Shown: in pieces, positions 53,386 through 63,951 of the stretch | Layout: the number at the start of each line of letters is the position of its first letter | Position numbering within the stretch: the first letter of the stretch is position 1 | NCBI GenBank assembly: GCA_018907035.1 | Contig: JACCIC010000036.1 | Location: forward strand, 636,001 to 700,000 | Direction: 5' to 3' | Length of the DNA: 64,000 nt | Source: Sycobia sp. Sy_11 | Taxonomy: Eukaryota; Arthropoda; Insecta; Hymenoptera; Epichrysomallidae | Notes under the pieces: generated by a model | Told to the model about the DNA's origin: nothing | The model's database searches: none | The model's input: the letters and a program-made list of their open reading frames with translations, nothing else | Translations under genes and position numbers: made by a program

Positions 53386-54200
53386 GACCAGTACAGGACT
53401 TGACTCCGACTTATGAAGCCGCTTTTTAGTCATGAGCCACTGTACGTCGCCACCATCGATATGGTGAAGGCCTTCAGCAGTGCCCAACACTGCCCTTCTA
53501 TCTGTATCACAAATAGCTGGTCTACCATTTTAAATGAATAAATATTTTTATCGGTCTTACAGTCTTTATAATATAATATATTAGTTAAAATAATGAAAGT
53601 CAAACTGTCCTTGTTTATATTCACCCCCGAAGAATCTGAAATAGAACTTATTACTACAATAAATTACATTAAAAATTAAAAATTAAAAATAAAAATAAAA
53701 TAAAATTAATAATAAAATAAAATAAAAATAAAATAATAAATAATATAAAAATAATAAAAACAATATTCTATGTTAGTAAAGGACAACCTGACTGCCTCTA
53801 CCACCTTAAATTTAGATTCACCTTTGGTGTCCGACGTTTTGAATTGCTACAGTTCATCCTCAGGAACTAAACATCTACCATTTTAACTCCCCAAATACCT
53901 CTATTGCTACTTGATGATAGACCTGACCTGGCGATAGACCTGACTATGCTATTTGGTGCTAAATAGAACTCTATAATCCTGAAGATTGCACGAGCAATTG
54001 GGCAGAGAGATACGCTATCATCGATCCTCTTCAGCATCAGCGTGGAACAGCTATGCCGATCACCACCTGAGAAATCCAATACGAGAATCAATAATACGCC
54101 AGTCTGAGTACTCTAGGACTTTATAGATGACCTAGTGCTGCTTGCAGATTACCCACATGGACTATAAGATCTGCTACAAATCACGACCGCTTATTTTCAG
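53386..54200 (+). mobile_element. Degenerate non-LTR retrotransposon reverse transcriptase fragment
   Basis: Read on +, three RT palm motifs appear in order. A motif A-like LYVATIDMVKAFSSAQH lies at 53440-53490 (Asp codon 53458-53460, where families have D..KAFDS). A motif B-like ARAIGQRDTLSSILFSI lies around 53988-54038, compared with the RGVRQGDPLSPLLFNI type. The motif C core FIDDLVLLADYPHGL lies near 54120-54160, in place of the F/Y-A-DD box. Motifs B and C share one frame but have stops between them (also TAG/TGA/TAA elsewhere). Motif A is in another frame in the raw sequence only because a 353-bp insertion (one repeat plus its target duplication) separates A from B. Without it the frames agree. 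The motif style resembles R1/R2/I-like site-specific or jockey-type LINEs. No endonuclease or 3' end was recognised. Confidence 0.75.
53534..53873 (-). mobile_element. 340-bp dispersed repeat (copy C) nested in the RT fragment, with 13-bp target duplication
   Basis: TCTACCATTTTAA occurs at 53521-53533 and again at 53874-53886, exactly bracketing this stretch, so it is a real insertion. The internal order on + is a unique part TTTATCGGTCTTACAG.., then CACCCCCGAAGAATCTGAAA, then an A/T-rich AAATA-type simple repeat (about 53672-53762). Next come GTAAAGGACAACCTGACTGC and an end that on - reads CCTGAGGATGAACTG...AAAACGTCGG. Two more copies lie at about 21667-21957 and 27455-27640. No coding capacity. 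The 13-bp duplication suggests LINE-machinery or Penelope-type retroposition. The minus-strand end resembles a hammerhead ribozyme core, as known from Penelope-like elements (inference). Confidence 0.8.
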
Positions 54201-54202
54201 AG

Positions 54203-54247
54203 CTCTCTCTCCCCCCTCTCTCTCTCTCTCTCTTTCTCTCTTTCTCT
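54203..54247. repeat. (CT)n array next to the RT fragment
   Basis: CTCTCT, six C, then CT units with TTT interruptions. It lies about 45 bp past the RT motif C homology, so it interrupts what would be the continuation of the retrotransposon. Confidence 0.9.
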
Positions 54248-54439
54248 TCGCAAAAAATGGAAAGACGTTCGAGGATGCAAGCAGCATCTTTCAGATATAC
54301 TGTCAAATCGTGCGAGACATAGTTGCGAAGTCATGTGGACCTACCTTGCAGCTTAATTCTTCGCTGAGAACAGTAGACGCAGTCTTCTCCTCAGGAAGCT
54401 ATCCGAGCAACTGTAACTATTGACCAAATCTCAGCTCAA

Positions 54440-56208
54440 GCTCCAATCCATGAGGACTAAATTTAGAATTATATCGAGCCTAGAATGATGATAACGACCT
54501 TATTGTGGATTTAATGTAAATAATAAAGAGGGATATTCTCTTAATAATAGGAACTCAAACTAGATTTTGTTAGATAAACTTTATTACATCTAGTCAAAAT
54601 GTATTTAGAGAATCAAATTAGAAAATATGTTAGGTCTATTATTTCAATTTTCATTTTTTCTTTAACTGAAATTTTTTTAAAATTATTTACAATATTTACT
54701 AACATCCATCCCCTCCCCACCCTTTGGTACAATATCAAAAAGATACCAGTATAATAGATAGAAGTAAGGAGAACAATTAACTGGCCATATTGGTAGTTTA
54801 CTTAGACTCACGGTACATTGTATCTATTTATTTTTATGGAACCTGTAATAACGCATATGAAAGAAAATGAAAGTGCATTTAGGCCTCTAAAATGAGCTTT
54901 TTTTATTTTTTTCTAATTTATATTTCAATTTTCATATTGTAAAGAGATGGAAAATTAAAAAATTGGATATAAAATAAATTGGATAAATTCGTAAATATGG
55001 TCGAGCATAAAGTGGGGTTAACATAAAAGTTTTACTTTTATTTACGAGCGTTATGCAGATTTAATGACAATAGGTGCATAATTTTTATTACTAATTTTAC
55101 ACGATTCTGCATCACTGATAGTTTGAAATATTAAGTATAAATAAAAGATAAAAAAGAAGAAATTAAAGTATAAATTTTTTTTCACTATCAAAAAACCCAG
55201 TTATAAGAAGTATCATGCTATTTGGCGGTATTCTGCTTAAAGTAACTATTCTGCTATAAGAGTTATACAATAGATGATATGATTGATGATATAGAAGCAA
55301 CAGTTATCATAAAAATCTTTTCATTTGTATTTTTAATCGTAAAAGCTCTCAATGTTGTGGTTGCCTCTGTCTTGGGCCACATAAATTGTATTATTTCCAA
55401 AACAAATCAACCTGAACTTGAAAAAAACAAACCTTTTAAAAAAACGTAAATAACAATTCTAAATAATTGCGTATATATCTATATTAAATAGTTGGTTATA
55501 AATCTTATAATGAAGATGTAAGATAAAAAAAATTTAATGGTAAAAATTATGGAAAATATATGAAAATCATGGTGTATCGAACATTTTTGTACATTATAAA
55601 AAATATTTTAAACAACAGTCTTAGATCTGATGAAAACACGTATGTTCGATATACATAAAAGTTATAGAAAAAGAAATGCAGTTTACCTTTGATACATGAG
55701 TACAATTATTCTTATTTAATAGAATTAGGAAATGGGCGTGTAACGAATAAACAAATATGTCGGGTTTGTAGTCTAAAAGAATTTATTAAACTTAAGAAAA
55801 AAATATAAAAGAAAAATAATTTAATGATATTTGGCCGGCATAAATAACCCCAGTCTTGAGTGGGGGAAAAGCCCTTTCAATATCATTAACTAAATTATAA
55901 TAATGAATATTTATCTGTGATACTACCGTTATAATCGACGCCGTTACAAAACAAGGGCTAATTACACAGTAATCATTATGGACAGTACATGGATAAATTA
56001 GTGCACTAACGATGTCTATTATTTAACATACGTAATCAAGAACTTACTGATGTATGGCCATATGCTGTTCGGCGACGCTCGCTTTCAGACAGATGCTCAT
56101 AGAATATATACAAACGCGCAGGAAGGTATTGCCTTTTATTCCCAGGCGTTTCGCAGCACTGACGTCTCGGACACAAAGCCGCGAAGCCGCCGACGTTGCC
56201 GATCTAAG

Positions 56209-56266
<58 letters not shown>

Positions 56267-57722
56267 CAACACCTCAGAGAACCATGTCGTCCTCTAGCAG
56301 CGCAGCGGATATCTCCGTCGCTACTCCTGTTATAGAGAGTCCCTGAATTCACAAGGACCAAAACGAAATCTTACGATTTCGTAATGACAGATCACACAGA
56401 AACACACAAACACAATCGTTACTCCAACGCACAAGTCCGAAACAGTGCAGAAATTACAAATCACACAAACACTGATACAATCGTTACTACCAGATACAAA
56501 TCGAAAGCAGTTGAGAATTTCGAGAGCGATTCCACACAACGGTATCAGAAAGACGAATGAATTGCCTCTCCAAGTCTCAGCCAGAACCGTATAAACAATA
56601 CACTTTTTCTTACACTTCTCAGCTGAGGTCCAGTCGGGATTTTACAGGAGGTCTGGTTAACAGATGAAGTCCGTTCGGACATTCTCACGCGTTCACACAG
56701 GTATCTAAGGGCGGTTGACATTCACTTCGTCTACGCCGGGCGGCGCATCTGCTCCTTCAACTCCGTACGTACAGAATATCAACTTGGAGGGCTTACGGCA
56801 TAAAAGTTTTGAAGCCGTCGTCGCTTCATTATAGTACTTACTTTTTTCTAGTTCAATCTCTTTAAATATCTCTCTTTTTCTATTGATTATTATTACGGGA
56901 AATGTCCATCGCCATCTATCTTCATTAATAGTACGTGCGGAGCGAAACCGTCGCGAACAACGTATATTATATGTTTTTCACATTTTTGCTCTTGATCTTG
57001 AACATAAAATGCAATAGAAAAGAAGATATTATGATCACGGGAAATGTCAAAATCAACATGTTCATCATTAATTCTGTTTTTATTGCATACTAGAGGCTCT
57101 TGAAGAACATGTGTAAAACAAAATATTTCTTTTCGACAAATTTGTAATTTTCGTTTTGAACGTTTTCTAAAAATTTCAAAGTATTTGATAAAGCACGACT
57201 TTTTTGTTTTATGTGTTTTTCTTGATTCTGACAATTGAGTTCGTTTTATCGGAAATTCTTTTAATGATATTTGTGATCAGCAATTTAAAATACAATTATG
57301 GAGTTATTCAAAATTATTATTAGGTTAATTTTGTAAAATAATCTCTATCAATTCGAAAAATTGAGCTTCTTCCTATATATAAGCCAATGTTAAAAGCATT
57401 TAACTGCACTTTAGATAGAAGACCCTAGTAACTTTGGCTGATATTAAAGCGTGATGTTTAGAATATCTTGTCAAATTCTGACCAGAAAACCTATAGATCT
57501 ATACTTATTTTGTTTACCATGAAATATCAAAATATAACATATGTCATTATAAATGAAATAATAACTTGTATAAATATATGACTTACTTATTGACATTTAG
57601 TATGTATAAAAGAATATAATCTGATATGTGAATATAAGAATGTAAAAATATCAGACACGATAAATATATTATGAAATTGTATTTATTATTGTTGAGTTAG
57701 GATAGAAATCAAATGCAGCATG
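54440..57722. other. Intergenic region between the RT fragment and the mariner
   Basis: AT-rich to about 55,700, then mixed and GC-richer around 56,040-56,830 with a (GA)n array. A 113-codon frame on - (56893-57234) has charged, non-repetitive composition but no recognised domain. A possible LTR-like TG..CA unit near 55739-55948 was considered and not accepted. Confidence 0.4.
56212..56265. repeat. (GA)n microsatellite
   Basis: About 27 perfect GA units in a locally GC-richer stretch. Confidence 0.95.
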
Positions 57723-57724
57723 TA

Positions 57725-59010
57725 CGAGAGTGGATTGATAAGTTTCCGGCCTGACCAAGAAAAACAACGTTTTTAAAAATTTTTTTTTATTTCTCAACAT
57801 AATCTCCAAGGCTGATACATTTTTCATAGCGGTGTTCTAGTCTAGTAATACCATCTTTATAGACTGATTCGTCAAGCTTCTCAAAATACCCATTTACAGC
57901 TTCGATTACTTCTTTATTGTTTGCAAATCTCTTACCGCCAAGCCATTTTTTGAGATTAGTAAACAGATAATAGTCACTCGGGGCTAGATCTGGAGAGTAG
58001 GGAAGGTGCGGCATCAATTCAAACTTCAGATCGTTGATTTTAGCCATCGCAACGATTGACGTGTGCGCTGCTGCGTTATGGTGATGAAACAAGATTTTTT
58101 TCTTCGCCAGATGAGGTCGTTTAATTTTCACTTAGTGGCTCAAACGTTGCGATAAGTCTTCGTAGTATTGACCAGTGATAGTTTTACCCTTTTTAAGGTA
58201 ATCAATGTATATAATACCTCTTGCATCCCCCAAAAACAGTAGTCATAACCTTGTTCGTCGAAAAAATTGTTTTTGTCTTCTTTGGAGTTGGTTCCCCTGG
58301 TCTAATCCACTGTTGAGACTGTTGTTTGGTTTCAAAAGTGTAGTGGTGGACCCAAGTTTCGTCAACGGTTACGAATCGACGAAAAATTCGCTTGCATTAC
58401 GCTTATACAACGCTAAAATGGCGGTAGAAATATTCTTTCGAATCAATTTTTGGTCGACTGTTAGCAAACGCGGTACCCATCTTGCACAGAGCTTTTCCAT
58501 ATACAAATGTTGGTGCAAAATATTTTGTACACGTTCATATGATATCTTACAGGTCTCAGTTATCTCACACACTTTTAATCTGCGGTCTTTTAGCACTATT
58601 TGATGGATTTTTTCGATCATATCTGGAGTTGTGACCTCAACGGGGCTTCCTGAGCGAGGCTCATCAGAGGTGCTCACACGGCCCTTTTTAATCTCGGAAA
58701 CCCACTGCTTAACGGTTGAATATGATGGGGAGGATGTTCCCAGTGTTGAGTCCATCTCTATTTTAATTTCCTTCGGCGTTAACCCCTTCAAATAAGAGTA
58801 TTTGATGACAGCACGAATTTCCAGCTTTTCCGTTTTTACGAAAAACACAGAGACGTCTTGTTCAGTGTGCTCTCAATCCTAAACTAACATGGCGATCAGA
58901 CTGAAACTATAGCTACAAGCTATCTAAGGATGGTACTATAGAACGCTACTTCAAGGTAGGTCTAGTGGCGCCATCTCTTGGTCAGGTCGGAAACTTATCA
59001 ATCCAGCCTC

Positions 59011-59011
<1 letters not shown>
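57725..59011 (-). mobile_element. Complete but inactive mariner element (irritans-like), 1287 bp
   Basis: Tc1/mariner DNA transposon. The terminal inverted repeats are about 36 bp with three mismatches. The left end starts CGAGAGTGGATTGATAAGTT and the right end, reversed, CGAGGCTGGATTGATAAGTT. Both continue into CCGRCCTGACCAAGA. The right end goes on to a GATGGCGCCACTAG stretch resembling irritans-subfamily mariners such as Himar1. A TA dinucleotide flanks each end (57723-57724 and 59012-59013), as expected for mariner target duplication. The right TA opens a long (TA)n array. The single gene is on the minus strand and is broken (see the pseudogene entry). The length is close to the usual 1.25-1.3 kb. 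Confidence 0.93.
57787..58848 (-). pseudogene. Mariner transposase, degenerate (frameshifts, stop, lost catalytic Asp)
   Basis: The transposase would cut and paste the surrounding element. The N-terminal helix-turn-helix part (58848 to 58369) is open: IRAVIKYSYLKGLTPKEI, then VKQWVSEIKKGR and LCARWVPRLLT before the linker. A one-base loss in the A-run near 58382-58386 shifts the frame. The first catalytic Asp in VDETW follows (Asp codon 58361-58363). A one-base gain near 58230 shifts it back, and an in-frame TAA lies at 58132-58134. The C-terminal part (58131-57787) has the third catalytic Asp in SPDLAPSDYYLF (57973-57975). The second catalytic Asp, expected in FHQDNA, is His here (FHHHNAAAH, codon 58078-58080). 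That position is 34 residues before the third, so spacing is DD34D. No in-frame ATG is seen at the N-terminus; the frame opens at GTG. The copy cannot be active. Confidence 0.92.

Positions 59012-59059
<48 letters not shown>
59012..59059. repeat. (TA)n directly abutting the mariner
   Basis: The array starts at the very base where the mariner ends, so its first TA serves as the target duplication. Confidence 0.95.
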
Positions 59060-59061
<2 letters not shown>

Positions 59062-59062
59062 T

Positions 59063-59300
59063 GAAGTTGAGAAAATCTAACTAGAATAAAAATTGAAAGT
59101 CTAACCATTTCCTTAATTCTCCTACTCGGCAAATTCCGGCTAGAAGATACGTTATTCTTTCCAAAATAGGGAGAAGTCAAGGAAGTCCGACTAGATCCAA
59201 GATAGAAAGCTTAATAATTTCCTTAATTTTTCTACTTGTAAAATTTTGACTATAGAAAATACGTATCTCTTTCTAACATCAATAAAAGATAAGCAAATCT
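59063..59300. repeat. Degenerate tandem repeat, period about 110 bp
   Basis: ATTTCCTTAATT recurs at 59107-59118 and 59217-59228, exactly 110 bp apart. Flanking words recur in the same order: a Y-AA-TCTAACTAGA / AGTCCGACTAGA block before it, and TCTACT..AAATT..GACTA/GGCTAGA then ATACGT..TTCTTTC/CTCTTTC after it. A weaker third unit may follow to about 59345. The array abuts the right end of the mariner and its (TA)n. Confidence 0.6.
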
Positions 59301-60125
59301 AAATAAAGTCGCGAAAGTAATAATTCTTGTAAGACGATTATTTGATGATCCTAGGGAAATCCAACTCGGAGCTGGCGAGTATTACCAACATGAGGAAGTC
59401 ATCAGTAATTCTGACTAGGGTCTAGCTCAAAGTAGGGATATGCCGAGTATATTTCTGCACGAGATATTGAGTACTTTCTCGTTAAAAGCAATTCAATGAT
59501 TTCCTTATTTTAATTTTCTGTTAGCTAAGCCACTTTTCCAAATTTATTTAAAAGACTTTAAAAATACAATGTTTTATCTTCTTGAATGAAGTTTATAAAA
59601 CTTTTTCGACGTGTCGTGCTAATTTATTTTCTGTAGCCTTATCTCAACGCGGTCTTCTTCATTAATTTACAACATTTTTTAAAATACAACTAAGATTTTA
59701 AAATTATAAGGAAGTTAAATATAATAAACAAAATATACAATATAATACATAGCATAATCCATTTCGATCTTATACATACATACGTTTTGAGAAAAAACAC
59801 GAAGTAGATTTTGATAATGGTATCATTAAACTAGCGCAAATCAAAATATTTATATTCTGAAATAATATATGCAATAGTTTAAGTCAGCTGTGTGACACCA
59901 ACAATTTTAAAACAGTACATAAAAGCTACATAGGAGAACGATAATTTTGATGAAAAAATCTTATTTGTTCCAATCTGTCTATTTTGGCGCATGTCTCGGC
60001 GTACCCGAACTTGAACTACTTATATTATTTGTTTCGTATTCTACGCTAACGACTCATTTTAACGTATACGACTAAGACACTATGGGCCGAGTAAAAACTT
60101 TGCCAAAGAATCGTATACGTCGCTT

Positions 60126-60127
<2 letters not shown>

Positions 60128-60172
<45 letters not shown>
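60128..60172. repeat. (TA)n microsatellite
   Basis: Perfect TA run. Confidence 0.9.
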
Positions 60173-60179
<7 letters not shown>

Positions 60180-61303
60180 TAAGATATACGTATATAAATT
60201 CTCGTCAAATTTCTGAAAGTTTATTTTGTGCATGGTGAAAAGATAAGAATACAAGATTCGGCAGCCAGGATCATAGGAATTCCATTTGGTCAAATTTCTT
60301 AAATTATATTGATGTTTGTCTGAATATATTGACGATATTTATGGAAAGAAAAAAGATATTCTAACAGGACCAATATTTCAATTCACATTGTAAACACTCA
60401 CACACACAATAATTATGAACCACAGAATTTTTATCTTTCGAAGCGTTCTTGCGTATAAATAAAGATCTCTAAAGTACGCGTATGCTTGAAGCCAAGGACC
60501 TATGCAGTGGCGAATGCGTTCCCACCGTTATAATATTCGAGAAGCTTTTTAAAAAACCAGTAAGGTAAATTTCAACAGTTAAAATAATCAACTGAAGACG
60601 TATTAGGTTGAGCATTTGTTGAAAAAACTGACTTAAACTGTCATAATATTATTTATAACGTGAACTCTCTCAGCAATTAATTATCTTTTATCCAATTATT
60701 GAGAATATAATAATTGAATTCTGTAGAATACGATTAGGAGATTCTCTATTCGAATGCAAAAATGGAGAACATTATTTAATCTCAAAAATAGATAAAAGAG
60801 AAAGATCTGCTCAAATTTTCATAATAAAATTTTATTACATGGCGATAGTAATGGAATAATAACTCATCCGTAGAATGACCGAATAATTTGACCCTCGCCA
60901 AGGGGTAACTACCACAGAAGATTCAAAACTACAACGCATTTGCCTGCCAAACTGCCACTCTTTGCTACGATCCCATCATATTATCAAACCTATCATAGAT
61001 CATTATTATCCCTATAATATAAAATAAATATAATATAATAATATAATTGATGTCTTCCCGCGCCTATCATGAAGTTAAATATTAATCGGTAAGATATCAG
61101 GGCCCACCAGAGCTAAGATAAAACGTCTCATATGTACCGCAAAGAAATGCCCACAAAGTTAAATGGATTAAACGCAGTCGTTTGGTAATTTTGTGTGTGA
61201 GTGTGTGTGTGGTTACTATACGTAAATCCATTCATATTAATATGTATATACGGACGATAGTTCCAATGGTAAAAGACGTATATTCCAAAGTCGTTCATAG
61301 ATA

Positions 61304-61308
<5 letters not shown>

Positions 61309-61357
<49 letters not shown>
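61309..61357. repeat. (TA)n microsatellite
   Basis: Perfect TA run at the left edge of the GC-rich block that follows. Confidence 0.9.
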
Positions 61358-61361
<4 letters not shown>

Positions 61362-61600
61362 GCATCCACGCACGTGACTAATGCGCAAACCTGTCGGGTT
61401 CGTGCGCTATGCGCGACCGCGAGGAGGAGAAAAGGAGACGAAAACAGAAATGAGAGAAAGAGTGGGGACCTTCTATAAAGGAAATGTCGTGGGTGTACAC
61501 TCATGTATATATCTATATATATATACATGCATATATGTGTATGTGTGCACGCGCGCGTGCTATATATATGTGTGCAGGAGTCAGCGCGAGCAGCGAATGA

Positions 61601-61601
<1 letters not shown>

Positions 61602-61667
<66 letters not shown>

Positions 61668-61668
61668 C
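61602..61668. repeat. (TA)n with CATA interruptions
   Basis: TA run, then ACATATACATATA. Confidence 0.9.
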
Positions 61669-61719
61669 TTTAGGGGCCCCCATACCAAGCTGAGATTGCG
61701 CTCGGTTGAGACACGCTCC

Positions 61720-61747
61720 CCCCCCCCCCTCTCACACACTCTCTCAC

Positions 61748-61792
<45 letters not shown>

Positions 61793-61815
61793 ACATATAT
61801 ATATACATATATATA
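61720..61815. repeat. C-run, (CT)n, (TA)n compound tract
   Basis: A run of 11-12 C near 61720, CT-rich DNA with GCTC units, a CT array to about 61793, and TA/TACA units after it. Confidence 0.85.
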
Positions 61816-62068
61816 TAGGTACATACATATGTACAGAAACATGAGAGAGAAAAACGGGGCAGGTGACGCGATCGCTTGAGGGGGAGAAGGTCGCGCGCCT
61901 GCGCAAACGGCTTCTATATATATTATACACCATTACGATACAGGGACCCTCCTCCACTCCATTTCTTGTTCTCTCTCTCTATCTCTCTCTCTCTCTCTTT
62001 CTTTCTCATTCTCTCCTCATTCCTCTTTCTCGCGGGAGAGCGTGAGGCGGAGTGCGCAGGACGGAATC

Positions 62069-62070
<2 letters not shown>

Positions 62071-62120
<50 letters not shown>
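62071..62120. repeat. (TA)n microsatellite inside a GC-rich block
   Basis: Perfect TA run of about 50 bases with very GC-rich DNA on its right side. Confidence 0.9.
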
Positions 62121-62122
<2 letters not shown>

Positions 62123-62380
62123 TGGCGGGCAAGCGCGCGCAGGAGCTACGGCGGCGGCGACGGCGGCAAGAACGCCGATCGCCGCGCGAGTCGAACTCGC
62201 GCAAGGCGGCTAACGCGCCGAGCGCTGTCGAGAAACCGCGCAGTTTCCGCGAATCGGTGCGCTGGTGTATATCCTCCCATTCACATACTATCACTATCTT
62301 TTTCTTTCGCGACAACTAAAAGTGCGATCCGCGCAAGCGGACGGGCGCGCACGTTTCTGCTATATTATAATAAATCAATA

Positions 62381-62433
62381 CATACATATATATATATATA
62401 TATTTATATATATGTGTGTGTGTGTGTGTGTGT
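62381..62433. repeat. (TA)n(GT)n compound microsatellite
   Basis: TA units to about 62413 with one TTTA, then GT units. Confidence 0.9.
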
Positions 62434-63545
62434 ATAGATATATTCATATAAATTTATATATATATAGCTTTTGCGAGTGCGCCTCCGCGATTGCGATACC
62501 GCGCTATTATACGTGCAGGTATATGCGCGCGCGTGCGTGGTTCCTGCTTTGCGTTATACAGCAAAATAATAAAAGAAACAAAAAATAATAAAAAGTTGTT
62601 GAAAAATTCGCACTCATTTTATATGGGCGGGCATAATTATATCCCGAAGAACGGGGACGAGTGCGCCGTCTCCTGGCCGCGCGAGCTTAATCATTCGCGC
62701 GCGCTCCACGAGGACGAGCGACGATGAGGAGGACGCCGAGCTGGCCGCAGCACGAGCCGACGACGAAAGGATCGCCCTGGCTCGGCCGGGACACGTGAGG
62801 AGGGAGGATCCGAATCGGGGCAGAATCTGTGTGTGTGCGCGCGCGCGCGCAGTGCTCGCGGCGGGGCGCGCGAGCGCGCGCTCTCTCTCTCCCGCATCCT
62901 CGCGCTCATTGCATAGATCGTGGACCGCATCGGCGAAGAATCCGCGCAGAGGTGAGCCGCTGACGATGTTGATGTTAATGATGTTGATGCCATGTGTATG
63001 AGGAGAGAGGAGGGTCTTATCGGTGACCGCTCCCGTTTTCTTTTTTTCTTTTCGGCAAGCGCTTGTTCAGCATCATGTTTAAGTAGTATTGTTGTGATTT
63101 AGTATATATAAATACATAGTTCAGCAGGCCGTGGCCTAACCCTTCCCACTGCCTTCCCCGTCATTTATGCCTTTGAAATATTATCTTCCCCACGGGTGGG
63201 TGTATAGATCGAATCGACTGCGCGATCTCATAGGCTCTCGATCGATCTACCGATTTTTTTCTCTCATTCTTGATTTGGGAGAGTGTGTGAAAAAGTGAGA
63301 TGAGATCGATCGTGAAATTGCCGATGGATTTTTACGTATAACAAGTAAAATATACTGCGCTCGACCTGTTGGTCGGCAAAGTGCGCGCACAATATTTCGG
63401 GTGGGTGTATAATATAGTGTAAATTTTAATGCACGCGCGGTTAGACTCGTGGCGCAATCTCCATCGATTAACTTGTCTTTTTTCTTTTTTTTTATTTATG
63501 ATGCGTATATTGTGATGCATGTAATTTACATGTTGTGTCTAAGGG

Positions 63546-63546
<1 letters not shown>

Positions 63547-63600
<54 letters not shown>
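63547..63600. repeat. (TA)n microsatellite
   Basis: Perfect TA run of 54 bases. Confidence 0.9.
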
Positions 63601-63602
<2 letters not shown>

Positions 63603-63870
63603 GAATTAGAAAGCAAGTATTTTCTATGAGATATGTGCATATATATGTTAAATGTAATGCCGTGGCAGGCCTAAGAAATCTTTTGCATTCGTAATCAAGA
63701 ATTATTTATTAATCTATAATCAAAAATTATGAGAACTGCGTTAATTTTCTCTGGCTGCATCCATCTGTATTTTTGTCGGAGCAAAAACATTTTTGCAGTA
63801 AGATAATTGTTTTTGCGACGTATAATTAATTAAAAGTTCAATGTTTATGCTTTGTTGAAAGACTATATAT

Positions 63871-63897
63871 CGATCTATCTATCCATCTATCTATCTA

Positions 63898-63947
<50 letters not shown>
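63871..63947. repeat. (ATCT)n(TA)n compound microsatellite
   Basis: ATCT tetranucleotides with ATCC, then about 23 AT units. Confidence 0.9.

Positions 63948-63951
<4 letters not shown>

Larger units (their letters stand above)
59301..61379. other. AT-rich DNA right of the mariner
   Basis: No gene or recognisable transposon beyond the tandem repeat that precedes it and the (TA)n arrays at 60128 and 61309. Confidence 0.4.
61380..63060 (+). promoter_or_regulatory. GC-rich block, candidate promoter / 5' UTR region of a gene to the right
   Basis: CG-dense DNA (strongest at 62120-62260 and 62640-62960) interrupted by microsatellites. No long conserved protein is seen. A consensus-like splice donor, GCAGAG|GTGAGC (GT at 62952-62953), could end a non-coding first exon on +. 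In-frame stops and simple repeats make the open frames here unconvincing as proteins. The assignment is an inference from composition and that donor alone. Confidence 0.35.

Noticed and set aside
55739..55948. A TGTAACG ... CGTTACA unit resembling a short LTR, with a G-rich GAGTGGGGGAAAAG inside
   Set aside because: No matching second copy in the window, no target duplication at its ends and no gag or pol nearby.
57787..58131. The C-terminal mariner frame as an independent gene
   Set aside because: It is the downstream part of the broken transposase, opening only because of the TAA at 58132-58134.
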